Numbered from the stretch's first letter, positions 52,241 to 63,040 are shown. The stretch: DNA of 64,000 nt from Desmodus rotundus (GCF_022682495.2 NC_071398.1:94949705-95013704); one strand, 5' to 3'. Made by a program: numbers and translations. The notes: generated by a model not told the origin, from the sequence alone.

Positions 52241-53654
52241 GCAGCCAGAGCCACTTCTGGTCTGTGGCACATTAGTTTTGGTGCATTTTCCTCCTTGTCT
52301 TGCTCTTCTCTTTCCCGCCTCCCCTATTCCGAGACCAAGATCCCTGCAGATCAGAATGCACAGAGGCATTTGCTTCACTCTCTTCTTCTCTCTGCACCCC
52401 CCACCCCCCAGCTGAGAGTTCCTTTCATGCTGTGGACTGTACATACAATAGCAAGAGGCCCTCCACTCACCACTCGAAAGCCATTTCTATTTTAATTTTA
52501 GCACAGGCTGGACTGTACAAAACACGGTTTTCTTGGCCGCCAAATCCTCCTGTCTCTTCCTTTCCTTCTCTTCCACCAGTCCTGTAGCCTCTTCCTGCTT
52601 TCCTGGTATTTGAGGCACAGGAAGGCAAAGTGTGTCCACCATAGCTCAGCACACCAACTCGGCCTGGCCTTCCCGCCTGCTTCTGGAAGCCTAGCTGTGC
52701 TCTGTGAGCCTGGCATCATTTCCAGGGCTTCGAAACTTGAAAACAGCCTACTTCCACCCAGGGACCTGTCATAGAAATGTCTTAGCCTACATCTGTAGGA
52801 CGTGTTCCATGCCTCGGTCCTGCTGACCGCACGTTCAAAGCAAAGGGACGACAAGATCAGTTGGTGGCAATGGAGAAAAGGCCCGTCCTCTCCACTGTCA
52901 GGAGTCCCTGAGCGCTGCTGACAGCTGGGCCGGATGTGGCTGCCACTCGGGAACTTGCAGGCCCTATCAAAAATCCAATCGGATGCACTCCCACTGAGCT
53001 GCTACAGTCCAGCTCTGATAGGATCACACTCTCAGAGCACAGGGTGAAATTAAATTTGAGAGAAAATGAGATTTCTTTTGTTTTCCGCAGAGTCCTGTAG
53101 ATAAGTGTTCTCCAGGATTTGACCTTGGTGGCAGCAGGAAGACCCCTTGCAGGCCCAGAGGGATCTGATGAACAAACTGAATAAACCGGCAACTCCCTTG
53201 ATTTCCCGTTTGGCACAACCATGTGGGAGTTGGGTCCCTCTTTTCATCTCCCTCCAGGCGGGCACTGGACAAAACTGCAAAGTACTAGAGAGGAAGTTCA
53301 TCCCCAGCCCCTCTCCATCCCTCCTCTGTGGCTTCCCTCCCTTGGCAACCTCTCTCTTTGGCTACCAGGTGGCAGTCACAAGCTCCGAACCCAGTGTCTC
53401 TGGGTTTCACTAGCTCTCAGCTAGAATGGACCCGACTAGCTAAAATGTTAACGGAGGCACCAATAAATGGTTGATTCTTTAGCTCTTTCCCCATCAGTCC
53501 TTTTAAGTTGGCCTTCAAACAAAGGGATTTCTGAGCCACAGATTTCATCAATCCTGCCAAGACCCTGGGGACCTGGGAGAGGTTCCCCCACCCCCAGTCA
53601 CAACACCCGGGCCCACTTTCCTGGGGAGGAAGCTTGGCCCAGGGCGCACACTTC
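52241..53654. other. Unassigned non-coding sequence
   Basis: About 1.4 kb without a confident repeat or exon. Open frames up to 121 codons overlap on both strands. Confidence 0.4.
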
Positions 53655-53835
53655 CCTTGCTGGCTTATGGCAGCATTTCAGAGTGTGGGTCCCGACAAAC
53701 TACCTCATGTCCCCTGGGATGCTGGGAAAGTATGTATTTCTTGTCCCCTGCCCAGAGTTATTAAGTCAGAATCTCTGCCATTGCTTCCAAGGAAATGGCC
53801 TGTATAGTCTGCCTTCCAGGAGAACCTAAGAGGCA
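53655..53835. mobile_element. hAT-Charlie element, diverged
   Basis: 'cagcatttcagagtgtgggt', 'gttattaagtcagaatctct' and 'gaacctaagaggcattttga' follow the pattern of MER5/MER58-type non-autonomous hAT elements (AAAGTGTGGTCC ... TGAATCAGAATCTCTG). Confidence 0.5.
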
Positions 53836-54149
53836 TTTTGAAAGACTTTGACCATAATCGTAGAGGCATTTCTCCTAGTGGTTCTGGTTCCTTTGGACCG
53901 TCACCTGTCTGATGGATTATCTCTGCAGTGACAGAGACAGCTGGCTCCTGGGGTCCTTCCTTATATACCTCCCATTACTCCCAGTGGCTACCACGGTGAG
54001 GACCAGGGGCCTCTTACCAATCTGCAGCTTCCCCTCAGCCCACCCTCTTCAGCTCTCTCCAGAGGAAAAGTCAAGCCTTTCCAAAGAACACGCAACATAA
54101 AAATGTTAGGAAAGCCTAAGGTTAACTTGAAGATAGGACCGATCTGACT
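53836..54149. other. Unassigned non-coding sequence
   Basis: Nothing recognised. Confidence 0.4.
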
Positions 54150-54350
54150 CACAGGTGGGCACGGATGATGATAACCGTAGTGAAGGCCAGGTGCAGACTG
54201 CTCTTAGTTACAGTTTCATTCAGTCCTCACCGTGTTCGTACACAGCGGGCACTGTTATGCTCTTTCTGCAGAGGCGGACATTGCAGCTGAAAGTCACGTA
54301 ATTAGTGCGTCTGACCCCAGCTCTGAGTCTAAAGACTCCTTTCAGGTGAA
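54150..54350 (-). mobile_element. MIR SINE, antisense
   Basis: 'cagtttcattcagtcctcac', 'gcgggcactgttatgctctt', 'tctgcagaggcggacattgc', 'agctgaaagtcacgtaatta' and 'gaccccagctctgagtctaa' follow antisense MIR. Confidence 0.7.
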
Positions 54351-54385
54351 TGCAAATGTACAGAGTCAAAGTCCTTTCCCATAGC

Positions 54386-54580
54386 AAAGGTGTCCAACTT
54401 TCTGGATCTCTGCGCTATACTGGAAGAAGAGTTGTCTTGGGCCACACATTAAGTACATTGTGACACATAATCACAAAAAATCTCATCACGTTGTAAGTAA
54501 ATTTCCAGTTGTGTGTTGGGCTGCAGTCACAGCCATCCTGGGCTGCACGTGTCCCGAGGACCGCAGGTTGGACACCCCTG
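54386..54580. mobile_element. Non-autonomous hAT-type element with matching ends
   Basis: The left end AAAGGTGTCCAACTTTC and the right end GGTTGGACACCCCTG are inverted repeats sharing GGTGTCCAAC. Inside, 'gttgtcttgggccacacatt' and 'tgtgttgggctgcagtcaca' are landmarks of a widespread mammalian element with 'tgggccacacataaaataca'. About 195 bp, no transposase. Family name not assigned. Confidence 0.75.
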
Positions 54581-54834
54581 CGGGCATACACCTACCCCCG
54601 AGGCAGCGAGCAGTTGACGAAGGGCACAGCTGGGGAGGGGAGGAGTTCGGCATTCAGACCAGGCGCTGGTGAGAAACAGTCAGGATTTGAAGTCAAGGCA
54701 TTTTACTCACAGTCCAGCGAGTTCTCTTTTCTAATGCTCCGCTCTGTTCTCCTGCCTCCTGCACTTCAAGTTCTACCCCAGAGGCCTTGGCTCGTGTTGG
54801 CGATGGATCGCTGCCTGAGCATAACAAGTGTGTG
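54581..54834. other. Unassigned non-coding sequence
   Basis: Nothing recognised. Confidence 0.4.
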
Positions 54835-55245
54835 AGTTTCCTGCATCTGTCGTGACAAGTTGTCACGACGTTGTGCAGGCCAGAAGTCCACCGAAACCCA
54901 CGTGTGATCGGGGCCACCCTCCCTCTGAGGACACTAGGGAAGACTCCGCCTTGTCTCTGGCAGCTTCTGGTGGCTCCAGGCTCCCCTTGTCTGTGGCGGC
55001 GTCCCTCCAGTCTCTGCCTCCGTCCTCAGAAGTCCTTCTGTGTCTGTGTCTCCTCTTGTGTCTCTGACAGGGACGCTTGTCATTGGATTAGGGTCCACCT
55101 GGATAATCCAGGATGATCTCATCTCGAGATCCTTACATTAATTACATCTGCAAAGACACACTTTTTCCGAGTCAGGTCACATTCACGGGTGTCACGAGGT
55201 AGGACGTGGACATGTCCTTTGGGGTCACCACTGACAACTCAACCA
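54835..55245 (-). mobile_element. MLT1-type solo LTR (ERVL-MaLR), antisense
   Basis: The + strand reads the reverse complement: 'gtgcaggccagaagtccacc', 'ggcagcttctggtggctcca', 'ccagtctctgcctccgtcct', 'tgtctgtgtctcctcttgtg', 'cattggattagggtccacct', 'acattaattacatctgcaaa', 'gtcaggtcacattcacgggt', 'ggacgtggacatgtcctttg', 'aactcaaccaca'. No internal retroviral part is seen. Confidence 0.85.
54849..54869. repeat. Perfect 21-bp palindrome (10-bp arms)
   Basis: GTCGTGACAA, a single G, and TTGTCACGAC form a perfect inverted repeat at the edge of the MLT1 LTR. It is not part of the MLT1 consensus as I remember it. Confidence 0.9.
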
Positions 55246-56949
55246 CACGTTACTGGTGTTTGAGGACACAGACACTCTGGGAAGTGTACACATACTATGC
55301 TGATTCGAAAGCATAGACAGTACTTCATGTCAGTTTACCTTCCAGTTGTTCTCTCCCCAAGTACCAAGTGAGGACTGCCTGGGGAATGATTTTTTGATGA
55401 GGATTAGGAAGAGAAAGGGATTCCCCTGGAGCAAAAGGGTACAGCAACCTGAGTAGAAAGTAGTTCCGAAAGGTCAGAGCCCAACTAGAAGGCAGAGGAG
55501 AGAGGACGTCATCGTCACACTGAAGGAGCAGTAGAAAGGGAGGCGGAATGTTCTGGAAGCTGCTAGCTCACAGCTGAGAACTGCCTGGGTGGGAGCTAAG
55601 GGGCTTTCACACAGCTATAGGTATCGAAGTCGTCTTCTGTGGCAGGGGAGGACAGAAGGGAGAGAAGACCACTGTCGCCACCTTAGTCTGGCCCCAGTGT
55701 CAGGTCAGCTCGGTTGGGGCGGGGCAGGTGGGTTAGAAGGCCAGGAAGCCCCCGCTGACCACAGAACCAGGCCCCCTGCGGGGCGTGGGGCAGTGAACTG
55801 AGTGCTGCTCTGAGGCTGTCGTTCGGGATAGGTGGTGGGGGGCGGGGGGAGGCTGGAAACCGTGGGGATCCCTTCAGCAGCAGCAGAAACCCTCTCTGGG
55901 GGACAGCAGCATTGCTGTCCCCTCCCACGTCCTCCAGCAACTGCAAGGCACACAAGCCTGGCCGGCTCTGTGGTGGAGGCCACACCCGGGCTCTTGAAAG
56001 AAGTTGGGGTGGCCTGCAGGCAAGAAAACCTTTTTATCCCCAGGTGCTGCTGGCAGACCCGATGTTGGCCAGCACCAGACAGCAGTGCCCAGCCCAGACT
56101 GTGCCACCCCGTGCCCCCGCCCCGCTCAGCACTGACACATTCCCTACATCCGTTCCTTTAGAGGGCCCAGCTCTGCTCCTGACACAGTTCTCACATCTGC
56201 AATAGTCTCTTTTCCTGGCCCTTGGGAAGGAATGTTTTCTAGACAGAATGGGCAGAAAAATCACCCTGTTCTTTTTCACAGTTGTTACTTTGGAAGAAAC
56301 AATGAGACATCAAAAAGGGCTGCCAGGGCTGACTTGGGGGTCGTAGGAGCTGTGTTTGTGGCTGTTGCAGGCTCCTGGGGCCTCTCCCAGGTAAATAGAT
56401 AAATAGGGGTTTCATTCACCCCAAACGCTCAAGAGACAAAGGGTGGTTAAATCCTTGGTGTCACAACATCCACCCCCAGTCAGGCTGAGGCGAAGACCCC
56501 GACGTGCCCCTGAGCTTCCCCTGAGCTAACAGTCCCCTGGAAACCTGGGGTTACCAGGACACAGGAAGCGTCCCCCCTGAAGGCTGGTCCCCCCTAAGGA
56601 CGGAAGAAGGGGCACAAAATGACTTTGAAACACCATTGCCCCCACACTTTTCCCCATGTGCCTGTTGCTGGCTCCGTACTCCCCACCCCAGGATCCTGCT
56701 GCTCCCTTTAGCTTGCAGTGCGGGTGTCCTGTGTCTGCAGCACCGGGATGTGGCCCTGCTTACCCCTCCAGCCGCCCTCCTATTCATGGAGTCCTTTGAC
56801 GCGTGAAGGTGTGCTGGGCCGGCCCATGGCCTGCTGGGCCATGCACCTGCAAACCCCTGATTCCGGGCTCCTGGGGAGCGTTCCGTAAGGACAGAAGAGC
56901 CAGTCTGCGGGTGTTCCTGCCCAATGTGCTCCTTCCTGATTCTGAGTCT
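55246..56949. other. Unassigned GC-rich sequence
   Basis: About 1.7 kb without a confident repeat or exon. Open frames up to 109 codons overlap on both strands and show no domain. Confidence 0.4.
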
Positions 56950-57025
56950 CCAAGACTCATTCGTTCTCCAAATATTTGTGTAGTGCTGAACGTTCTGTAC
57001 TAGGTAGGTAAGATACAGAAATGTA
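56950..57025 (-). mobile_element. LINE-2-like terminal fragment, antisense
   Basis: 'actcattcgttctccaaata' with TTTGTGTAGTGCTGAACG, then 'tactaggtaggtaagataca', resembles the antisense L2 tail (CATTCAACAAATATTT ... GGCACTGTTCTAGG). Confidence 0.6.
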
Positions 57026-57290
57026 CCATAACAATAATATTTAATATTTACCCAACACGTATTATGTACAAAGCACTGTGCTTAGTGCTTGACGTGGATT
57101 ATCTCACTCCATGCTCGTAGCATCCTCACAGACTGCGTAACACTGTCGTCCCTGCTGCACAGAGAAGGAGTCCGAGTCTAAAGAGGCCGACTCACTTACC
57201 TGCATTGTTTCAGCCGGGCAGCTGTGGAGCTGGGATTCGAACCAGGGTGACTCGATCCAGGGTCCTACCCTTAACCTCAGTGCGATACAA
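57026..57290 (-). mobile_element. MIR SINE, antisense, nearly full length
   Basis: 'cacgtattatgtacaaagca', 'ctgtgcttagtgcttgacgt', 'ggattatctcactccatgct', 'cagctgtggagctgggattc' and 'gaaccagggtgactcgatcc' (B-box side) are in the expected antisense order. Confidence 0.85.
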
Positions 57291-57459
57291 ATCTAAGCTT
57301 GTCACGGGAAGACAGGACTACCAGGACCAAAGCACGGGAAGAGTTTCCAATGCTTCGCGAAGGACAAGGTGGACTGGATGTAAGAGCAGGGAGCAAGGAG
57401 GGAAGAGCAGGGGAGTTTTGAATGAGGTCAAATTTGAGCTGAACATTGATGGGTAGTTA
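57291..57459. other. Unassigned sequence between two MIRs
   Basis: 'gaggtcaaatttgagctgaa' recalls antisense L2 ('gacatttgagctgag'), and the rest ('gggaagagtttccaatg') would fit too. It is possibly the same L2 that resumes at 57,640. Confidence 0.4.
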
Positions 57460-57615
57460 GTAATACTAAGGAGAGTTTGTCAAGCACTTGCTATGTACTA
57501 AATGTCCTACTAATGTTTTATGTAACGACCCTAGGAGGTAGAAGTATTATTATTAGCTCATTTAAATAAGTTAGGAAATTTAAGTCACAGAAAAAGTGGA
57601 ATATAATTTAGGTTA
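57460..57615 (-). mobile_element. MIR SINE, antisense
   Basis: 'gtcaagcacttgctatgtac', 'ttttatgtaacgaccctagg', 'aggtagaagtattattatta' and 'aagttaggaaatttaagtca' match the antisense MIR 3' half. Confidence 0.75.
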
Positions 57616-57639
57616 TACGTCTGGGAATGAAGGCAGCAG

Positions 57640-58150
57640 CCAGAGAGGAAGGAAGTGCCCCTAAGTGCCCAGAGGTGGCAACCTCAGGGGGCAGTTGCAG
57701 GGAGTCAGTAGCTGAGCCTGGTGGGGGGTGGGTGTCACGTCCAGGAAAGGAGCGAGAAAGGTCACACGGGGCCAGGTCATGACCAGCAGGGAGTTCAGGT
57801 GGAGAGTTTGGACTTAATGCAATGGGTAGTGAGGAGGCACTGGGAGATTGGAATCGGGCAGATTAACGGGGCAGCAGGATTGGGCCAGAGCGAGGGTGAA
57901 CGTGGACAGGGAGTGGACGCTGTCCTGTTCCAGTAAACCTGGCCCATCGTTTGGTCGGCGGTAGATGCCGAGTTGCTGCAGTGGGTCAGAACAGAGCAGC
58001 CCGCTGGCAAGAAGGGTCCTCTGCCCTCCTACAGTGAGCAGTCGCGGACAACGGCAGTGGTGGCCCAGGTCTGCAGAGCCATGGCAGGGGAAGGGTGGGT
58101 GGCGAGAGTATGCCCTGTTGAGAGTCAGCAGGACGCGGCCCCGGAGATGC
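57640..58150 (-). mobile_element. LINE-2, antisense
   Basis: 'aagaaaggtcacacggggcc'-type patch near 57,750, 'aggtcatgaccagcagggag', 'gagagtttggacttaatgca', 'atgggtagtgaggaggcact', 'gattggaatcgggcagatta' and 'gagtggacgctgtcctgttc' follow antisense L2 (AGATCATG ... GGACTTTA ... GGGAGCCACT). Confidence 0.7.
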
Positions 58151-58964
58151 CCAGATGCTCTCAGCAGTTGGAATGTGAACCATACCTGCAGGTTCTGACC
58201 CGCCTGGGACATCTGTATGAGACTAAAAACAACTCCAGTTACAGAATGAATTGGAGTTTAGAAGAGATTTTTTTTTAACTCACACAAACTCATTTGAGGT
58301 GGAGTTTCCATGAAAGGGCATTTCACACACCTCCGTGCCGTGGCTGCGGGAGGCCCCCCTGGGCTTCAGAGGCCAGCCTCGTGCCTAGCACAAGCTCTTC
58401 CTGGGTCCTGGGCCTTTGCACCACCCATTCCCCCCTGCTCTGCCCGAGTGTGCAGCTCTGGCGCATTCAGCCCCTGGCTTCTCTCTTATCTCCCTCCTGC
58501 TTTGGGCTGTGTTTCTGTGGTTAGCAGCTGGAGGGGGGTGGGGTCTTGGACTAGTTGCTTTGGCTTTGATGAAAACCAGGTTGGAAGGTGGGGGTGGGGT
58601 GGGATGAGATTACTGGGTCAAATTTTTCACGGCATTACTCCAGTCTGGTGACGATGTACCCTCCACCCATGTCTCCCTGCCGACTCCAATTCTGTCAGGC
58701 TTCAGAGAGCCCAGCGCACGCCCAGCAGAGGCTCCCTACCTGTGGGGCTGGTGATGACTCCGAGAGCGATCCCTCTCTCTGACTCTGAGCTCCGGAGTCT
58801 CTTTGTGTACACCTGGTACTTGTTAGTCTCTCACAAGCAGGGGGCGGGGGGCGGTGGGAAGTTCTATATACGCCAGAACTTACATCTGGACCTCTGATAT
58901 TACTTCTGGACTTCTCACACAGCCAAAGAGAGAGGCGTTAGCAAAGACGACTCTTTCTATGTGA
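58151..58964. other. Unassigned sequence, weakly L2-like at the left
   Basis: 'ggcctttgcaccacccattc' near 58,411 resembles the L2 string GGGCCTTTGCACATGCTGTTCC in sense orientation, but context is limited. A G-rich patch at 58,836-58,858 contains a CTCF-like AGCAGGGGGCGGG. Confidence 0.4.
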
Positions 58965-59125
58965 AATTGCCCATCATAACAATTACATAGCGCTTTAGTT
59001 TCTATTTAACCCCCCCCTTCCATTGAATTGGTGAGGCAGGTTTCATTATTTTCATGGTTTAGATGAGTAAGTTCCAGTTCAATGCCGTATGCAAGAGACT
59101 GGCCTCCGGGGGTAGAAATGAGCTT
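58965..59125 (-). mobile_element. MIR-family SINE (MIR3-like), antisense
   Basis: 'acaattacatagcgctttag', 'ccattgaattggtgaggcag', 'gtttcattattttcatggtt' and TAGATGAGTAAG follow the antisense order (GCGCTTTACAGTTT ... GTGAGGTAGG ... TTATCCCCATTTTACAGATGAGG). It includes a C7 run. Confidence 0.65.
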
Positions 59126-60654
59126 GGGTGAGCACGTTCTCATCCCAGAGCCATGGCTGTTCCCAACACAGAGCCTTCGTGTTTGCAGCTTCTCCGTGGC
59201 ATGGCCTTTGTTTATTATATTGTTTCTCAAGGGGAAGAGGGGGCATGTGTTGGGCCACCACCAATTCCCTGCGCATTGCAAACCTGCTGACCGCTGCCGG
59301 GTCCGCCCCCCAGCTAGCATGGGGTCCGAGAGCGAGCCTCCCAGGCCTCCGGGGCCCGCATTCAGACACATTCCTCACCCGAAAGGTGGTGGGTTCCCAC
59401 CGGGTGATTTCCCCAGACGCTTCTGGTTCTCAGCTCTGTGCCGCCATGACTCGTATTGGTTCACTCCCTCTTCAGGCTCAAAGCCAGCTGTGAGGGACTC
59501 CTGTTTTCTCCCCAGCCAGGCCAGCCCTGGACGGACTGATGAACCAGCTTAGCTCTGTTCCACCCACTACATCAGGTGGGTTCCCGTGTGACTTCTGGCT
59601 TCCTGCAGTGAAACGGGCTTGATGATGTACTTGCTCCTCTGGGAAAAGCCCTGGGAGGCCTTTCTGGGACTATACATAGTAGGTGCCCCTTTTGGGCTTC
59701 TGAGCAGCAACGGACCATTGGCTCCAGAGCAGTGGCTACCAGTGGGGAAGCTCATGACCAAGTATTCAGTCTGTCTGCTGTTAGGGAGCTGGACAGCCTG
59801 AGAAGGCCAAGGAGGGATGTGGAGGAGGAGACCTCACTGGAGGAGTGGGTTGAAGGGCATGGACCCTTGGTCACTAATGGAGACCCTCCCAGGGAGCCAG
59901 CACACCAAGGTCTCTTTGTGGTGGCCACTTCCTCTCTAGTTGTCCTTCCAGCTGAACCCATCTGGGCAGTGAGGCCAGCAAGGCACAGCTGTGCACTAAT
60001 GAACATCCAGGTGGGAAGCCAGGTAGTCCTGTCGGTGCCCAGCTGAATCCCCGGACCCCTCAAATGAGTCCCAACTTGTATGCCGGTGCACGCCTGGGAG
60101 GAAGGCCAAGGCAGTGTTGGATGGATGGGATACTGGCCCCAAGTGGAGACTCCAATAGTCCTTGTACCAGGTCAGCCGTGCCCCCAGGCCCTGTGTGACT
60201 GGCAGTGACAGGCAGGTTTGGGCTCCTCCATAGATTACTGAGCAGGTGCATTCAGGCCACCAGGCTGGAGGTTCCCACTCTCTGCTGTGAGCAGTGGCCC
60301 CAGGCTTTCTGTAGGAGGAGTTGTCTGGTGTCGGAGCTCCCGGGCTGGACCAGGGCATCTGCCAGGAGAGTGGGCAAGGTGAACGAGTGGTTTCCTCTGG
60401 GCCAGTGGGGATGGGTACCCCAAGTGAAACAAGCAACCGTCAGGGGTCTGGAACAGAGGCAGCTGAGCAGCTGCCAGTGCGCATCCAGCCGAGTCCTGGA
60501 CCCACAGTGAAAACACCGGAAGAGGGGAGGGTGACCAGCCCCGCTGAGCTGATTTGTAGCATCTGCAATGACACTGCATTTGTATCCCTGGTTTCACCGA
60601 AGAAGAGGGGCCTATTGATTCTGCTTTCAATCTCAGGGCCAGAGATACAATTGC
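59126..60654. other. Unassigned GC-rich sequence
   Basis: About 1.5 kb without a confident repeat or exon. Open frames of up to 156 codons (59,082-59,552, +) overlap frames on the other strand and have no domain. Confidence 0.4.
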
Positions 60655-60800
60655 TTGCTGTTACTCTTTAACTGCGTGGTAACTACTGTGCCGTTACTTT
60701 CTACCTCCAATCTAATTGCAGCTCACTTCTGATTAGTGGGAAATAAACCTTCCTAAACAGGCTTGGGGTCGATTTCCATAAAGCTTACTGCAGCTTAGGA
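60655..60800. promoter_or_regulatory. Candidate conserved non-coding element
   Basis: AT-rich single-copy-looking DNA with TCTAATTGCAG, CTGATTAGTGG and a forkhead-like AAATAAAC (60,741-60,748) in under 100 bp. It lies just upstream of the CCAAT/TATA arrangement at 60,869-60,910. No repeat consensus is recognised. Confidence 0.3.
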
Positions 60801-60864
60801 GAAGGAGCGCAAACGTACAGATTGGGTGACGGCAGGGAGCCTCCCCAGTGAGTATTGTGAGGAA

Positions 60865-60940
60865 CTACATTGGTTGAACTTGAATGACGCTCCCGACTAT
60901 GGTATAAAAGAGACTGGGTGGGGATGGGAGCTGGGGCTAG
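60865..60940 (+). promoter_or_regulatory. Possible core promoter (CCAAT plus TATA)
   Basis: ATTGGT (reverse CCAAT) at 60,869-60,874, TGACGC at 60,885-60,890 and a good TATA box, TATAAAAG, at 60,903-60,910 are correctly spaced for a + strand start near 60,935. The downstream sequence is G-rich and runs into a MIR without a recognisable exon. It could be chance. Confidence 0.25.
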
Positions 60941-60999
60941 GTGGGGGTCTCCTGTGCAACTCTAATCAGGAAGTCGAGGGCTGGGGCCCAGCGTCCTGA

Positions 61000-61180
61000 G
61001 TTCAGGTTCTAAGTCTTTTATTCTCTGTGTGATCTTTACCAAGCACCAAACAATTCTGGGGATCGATTTCCTGATCTAAAATGGGTGAAATAAATAAAAA
61101 CTACTTTACAAAGGTCAGGATGCAGAAAGATCCTATTTGCGATAAAGCTCTGAAGAACAGAAAAGGTTGTGTAGTAGTTA
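61000..61180 (+). mobile_element. MIR SINE, sense
   Basis: 'cctgagttcaggttctaagt', 'ttctctgtgtgatctttacc', 'gatcgatttcctgatctaaa' and 'atgggtgaaataaataaaaa' give the MIR order. Confidence 0.75.
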
Positions 61181-61243
61181 AGCGTTACTGTTTTTTCCAG
61201 GGGGAGGTGAAAGAATGTGACACCACTATTTCATAGCCTCCGC

Positions 61244-61391
61244 CAGTGCTTCTTAGACTTCAGTGTGCACACAAGTCTCGGGACCTTAGGTTCTGATTCA
61301 GTGGGCCTGGGTGGCTCTGAGATTCTGCCTTTGCCACGAGCTCTCAGGTGATGCTGATGCTGTTGGTGTGCAGACCACGCCGTGAGTAGAA
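61244..61391 (+). mobile_element. MER5A (hAT-Charlie), sense, with internal deletion
   Basis: CAGTGCTTCTTAGACTTCAG at the left end, 'ggttctgattcagtgggcct', 'ggctctgagattctgccttt', 'gctctcaggtgatgctgatg', 'ctgttggtgtgcagaccacg' and the right end GAGTAGAAG. The segment around 'gagcttgttaaaatgca' is missing. Confidence 0.85.
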
Positions 61392-61745
61392 GTCCGTCCT
61401 GACGAGGAGCCAGCTGTGGACTTCGACCAGAGGGAGGGGCGGGGTGATTCCATGGTCCCAGATGGCAAAGAGCCAGCACCCATGGGGGCCCCACCCCTGG
61501 CGCAGACAGCAGCAGTGGAGGAGGGGGACCCCGGGGACTCACGCCTGGCCCAGAGACAGGCCCTCAGGGTAAGGGCCCTGCATCTACAAGGGTGAGATTC
61601 CACCCAGAGAGGGCACCAGGAAGGTCTGATGAAAACATGGCTTTGTTTGATGAGGGGCAAAGGTGTTTCTCTGTCAGAAAACTCAGCAGATAAGATGGTG
61701 TGGAGATCCTGTCTCTCCCCAAACACAGGTGGGGCTTGGTGGCTT
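61392..61745. other. Unassigned GC-rich sequence
   Basis: Nothing recognised. Confidence 0.4.
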
Positions 61746-61828
61746 TTTGATGGATGGAAGGAAGGATGAAGGAAGGAAGGATGAAGGAAGGAAGGATGAA
61801 GGAAGGAAGGAAGGAAGGAAGGAAGGAC
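61746..61828. repeat. 15-bp minisatellite plus GGAA microsatellite
   Basis: Three tandem GATGAAGGAAGGAAG-type units (15 bp) grade into a pure GAAG/GGAA run. In one frame it reads as DEGRK repeats, but it is purely a simple repeat. GGAA arrays can bind ETS-family factors, including in tumours with ETS fusions. That is family knowledge, not evidence of function here. Confidence 0.95.
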
Positions 61829-61914
61829 AGACTTGCTGGGGGGTGGTGGGAAGAATACCCATTGCCTGGGTCACATGTTTGTTGATGGCTGTCACTGAAA
61901 AGAATCCCGAATTA
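61829..61914. other. Unassigned non-coding sequence
   Basis: Short gap between simple repeat and MIR; nothing recognised. Confidence 0.4.
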
Positions 61915-62085
61915 TAGGCACTGGAGCTGGAAGGGGTCATTGAAGTCATCTTTCTCAACCTCTCATTTGACAGTCCAGAAAGCCGAGACTAAGTGTCCTT
62001 CCTGCCATCACACAGGGAGCTGGTGGCGGAGCTGGGATCAGAGCCCAGTTCTCCCAGTTCTCCAGCCTGTTTGGTTTCCCATGCT
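61915..62085 (-). mobile_element. MIR-family SINE, antisense
   Basis: 'gaaggggtcattgaagtcat', 'ctcatttgacagtccagaaa', 'gccatcacacagggagctgg' and 'tggcggagctgggatcagag' match the antisense MIR pattern. Confidence 0.75.
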
Positions 62086-62774
62086 CCCCAACCGCATAAA
62101 TGGAACCTGCTTCATGGACTGTCCTTACATGCCAGGAACCCAGGCAGGACCATGGGAGGACCATGCTCCTTCCTGACTCTTTGCTGAGCCTCTGAGTTCC
62201 CTCAGCTCTAAATGCCACTGGTTTGATTTCCGAGGGAAGCCATCGTGTTTCTTCTGTCCCCATCCTGCTGCAGGGAGAAGCCAGCCGCCGTGGGACCTCA
62301 GAGCCTCGAGGTTCTGATTCCAAGTGGTGGCCCCTTCCCATGACTGGACCCCGCAGCACCCCCAGTGTCGCCTGCCAGCTTCTGGGACGTGTAGGCACCT
62401 GGGAGGGCGAAGGGACAGTGCCACTTTCTCAAGGAGACAGCTGGTGTCCCCAAGTGCCTCAGTACACCTCAGGCAGGGCAGCCAGGCCAGGGAGGTGGAG
62501 GTCACACAGGGCTGGGGGAGGAGCACTTTGGCAGTGAACATGGTGGGGGTGTGGTCAGAGCGAAGGGCAAAGGGACTGGTCAAATGACACCCGTCAGGAG
62601 ACACTCCGGAACACAGCCTTGGGATACGGAAATGCCTCTCAGGGGGCCTGGGGAGGGGTCCTGGCCCCGGAAGCCACTGTGGCCTGTGACCCACCCCCGG
62701 CAGGCTCTGTCCCTGTGGGAAGAGTCAGGAACCCTGTGGCAGAGCAGAGCACCCTCCGCACACCGCTCTTCGAG
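62086..62774. other. Unassigned GC-rich sequence
   Basis: A 189-codon minus-strand frame (62,125-62,694) overlaps plus-strand frames and has no domain. No repeat is recognised. Confidence 0.4.
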
Positions 62775-63040
62775 TCATTTTTAAAAATAACCTTAATCTA
62801 CAACCTATAACATGTACATTAGGTGAGCAAATTTAATATAAACTCATATTACAACAAACTCCTAGCAGTGAGCATGGGAAGTCATTAAACATCCTTTTAG
62901 CTAAGATGCTAGTGAGATTCCTAACTACTATGTGGAATAAAATCCAAATGTACATGAATGTAGGGCATTTCAGAAGCCTGGTTAAAGGCGCCTGCTCTGT
63001 TTGTGATAAACGCTGGAAACGAGAAAGTGTGAAGTTTCAG
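62775..63040. promoter_or_regulatory. AT-rich island, possible conserved element
   Basis: This block sits abruptly between GC-rich flanks, with strings such as 'agcaaatttaatataaactc' and 'gtttgtgataaacgctggaa'. It shows no repeat consensus. Function is only suggested by composition. Confidence 0.25.

Noticed and set aside
61663..61917. Frame with DEGRK repeats resembling a charged low-complexity protein
   Set aside because: The repeats are just the 15-bp minisatellite and GGAA run read in one frame.
62125..62694. 189-codon minus-strand frame
   Set aside because: Overlaps plus-strand frames of similar size; no domain.
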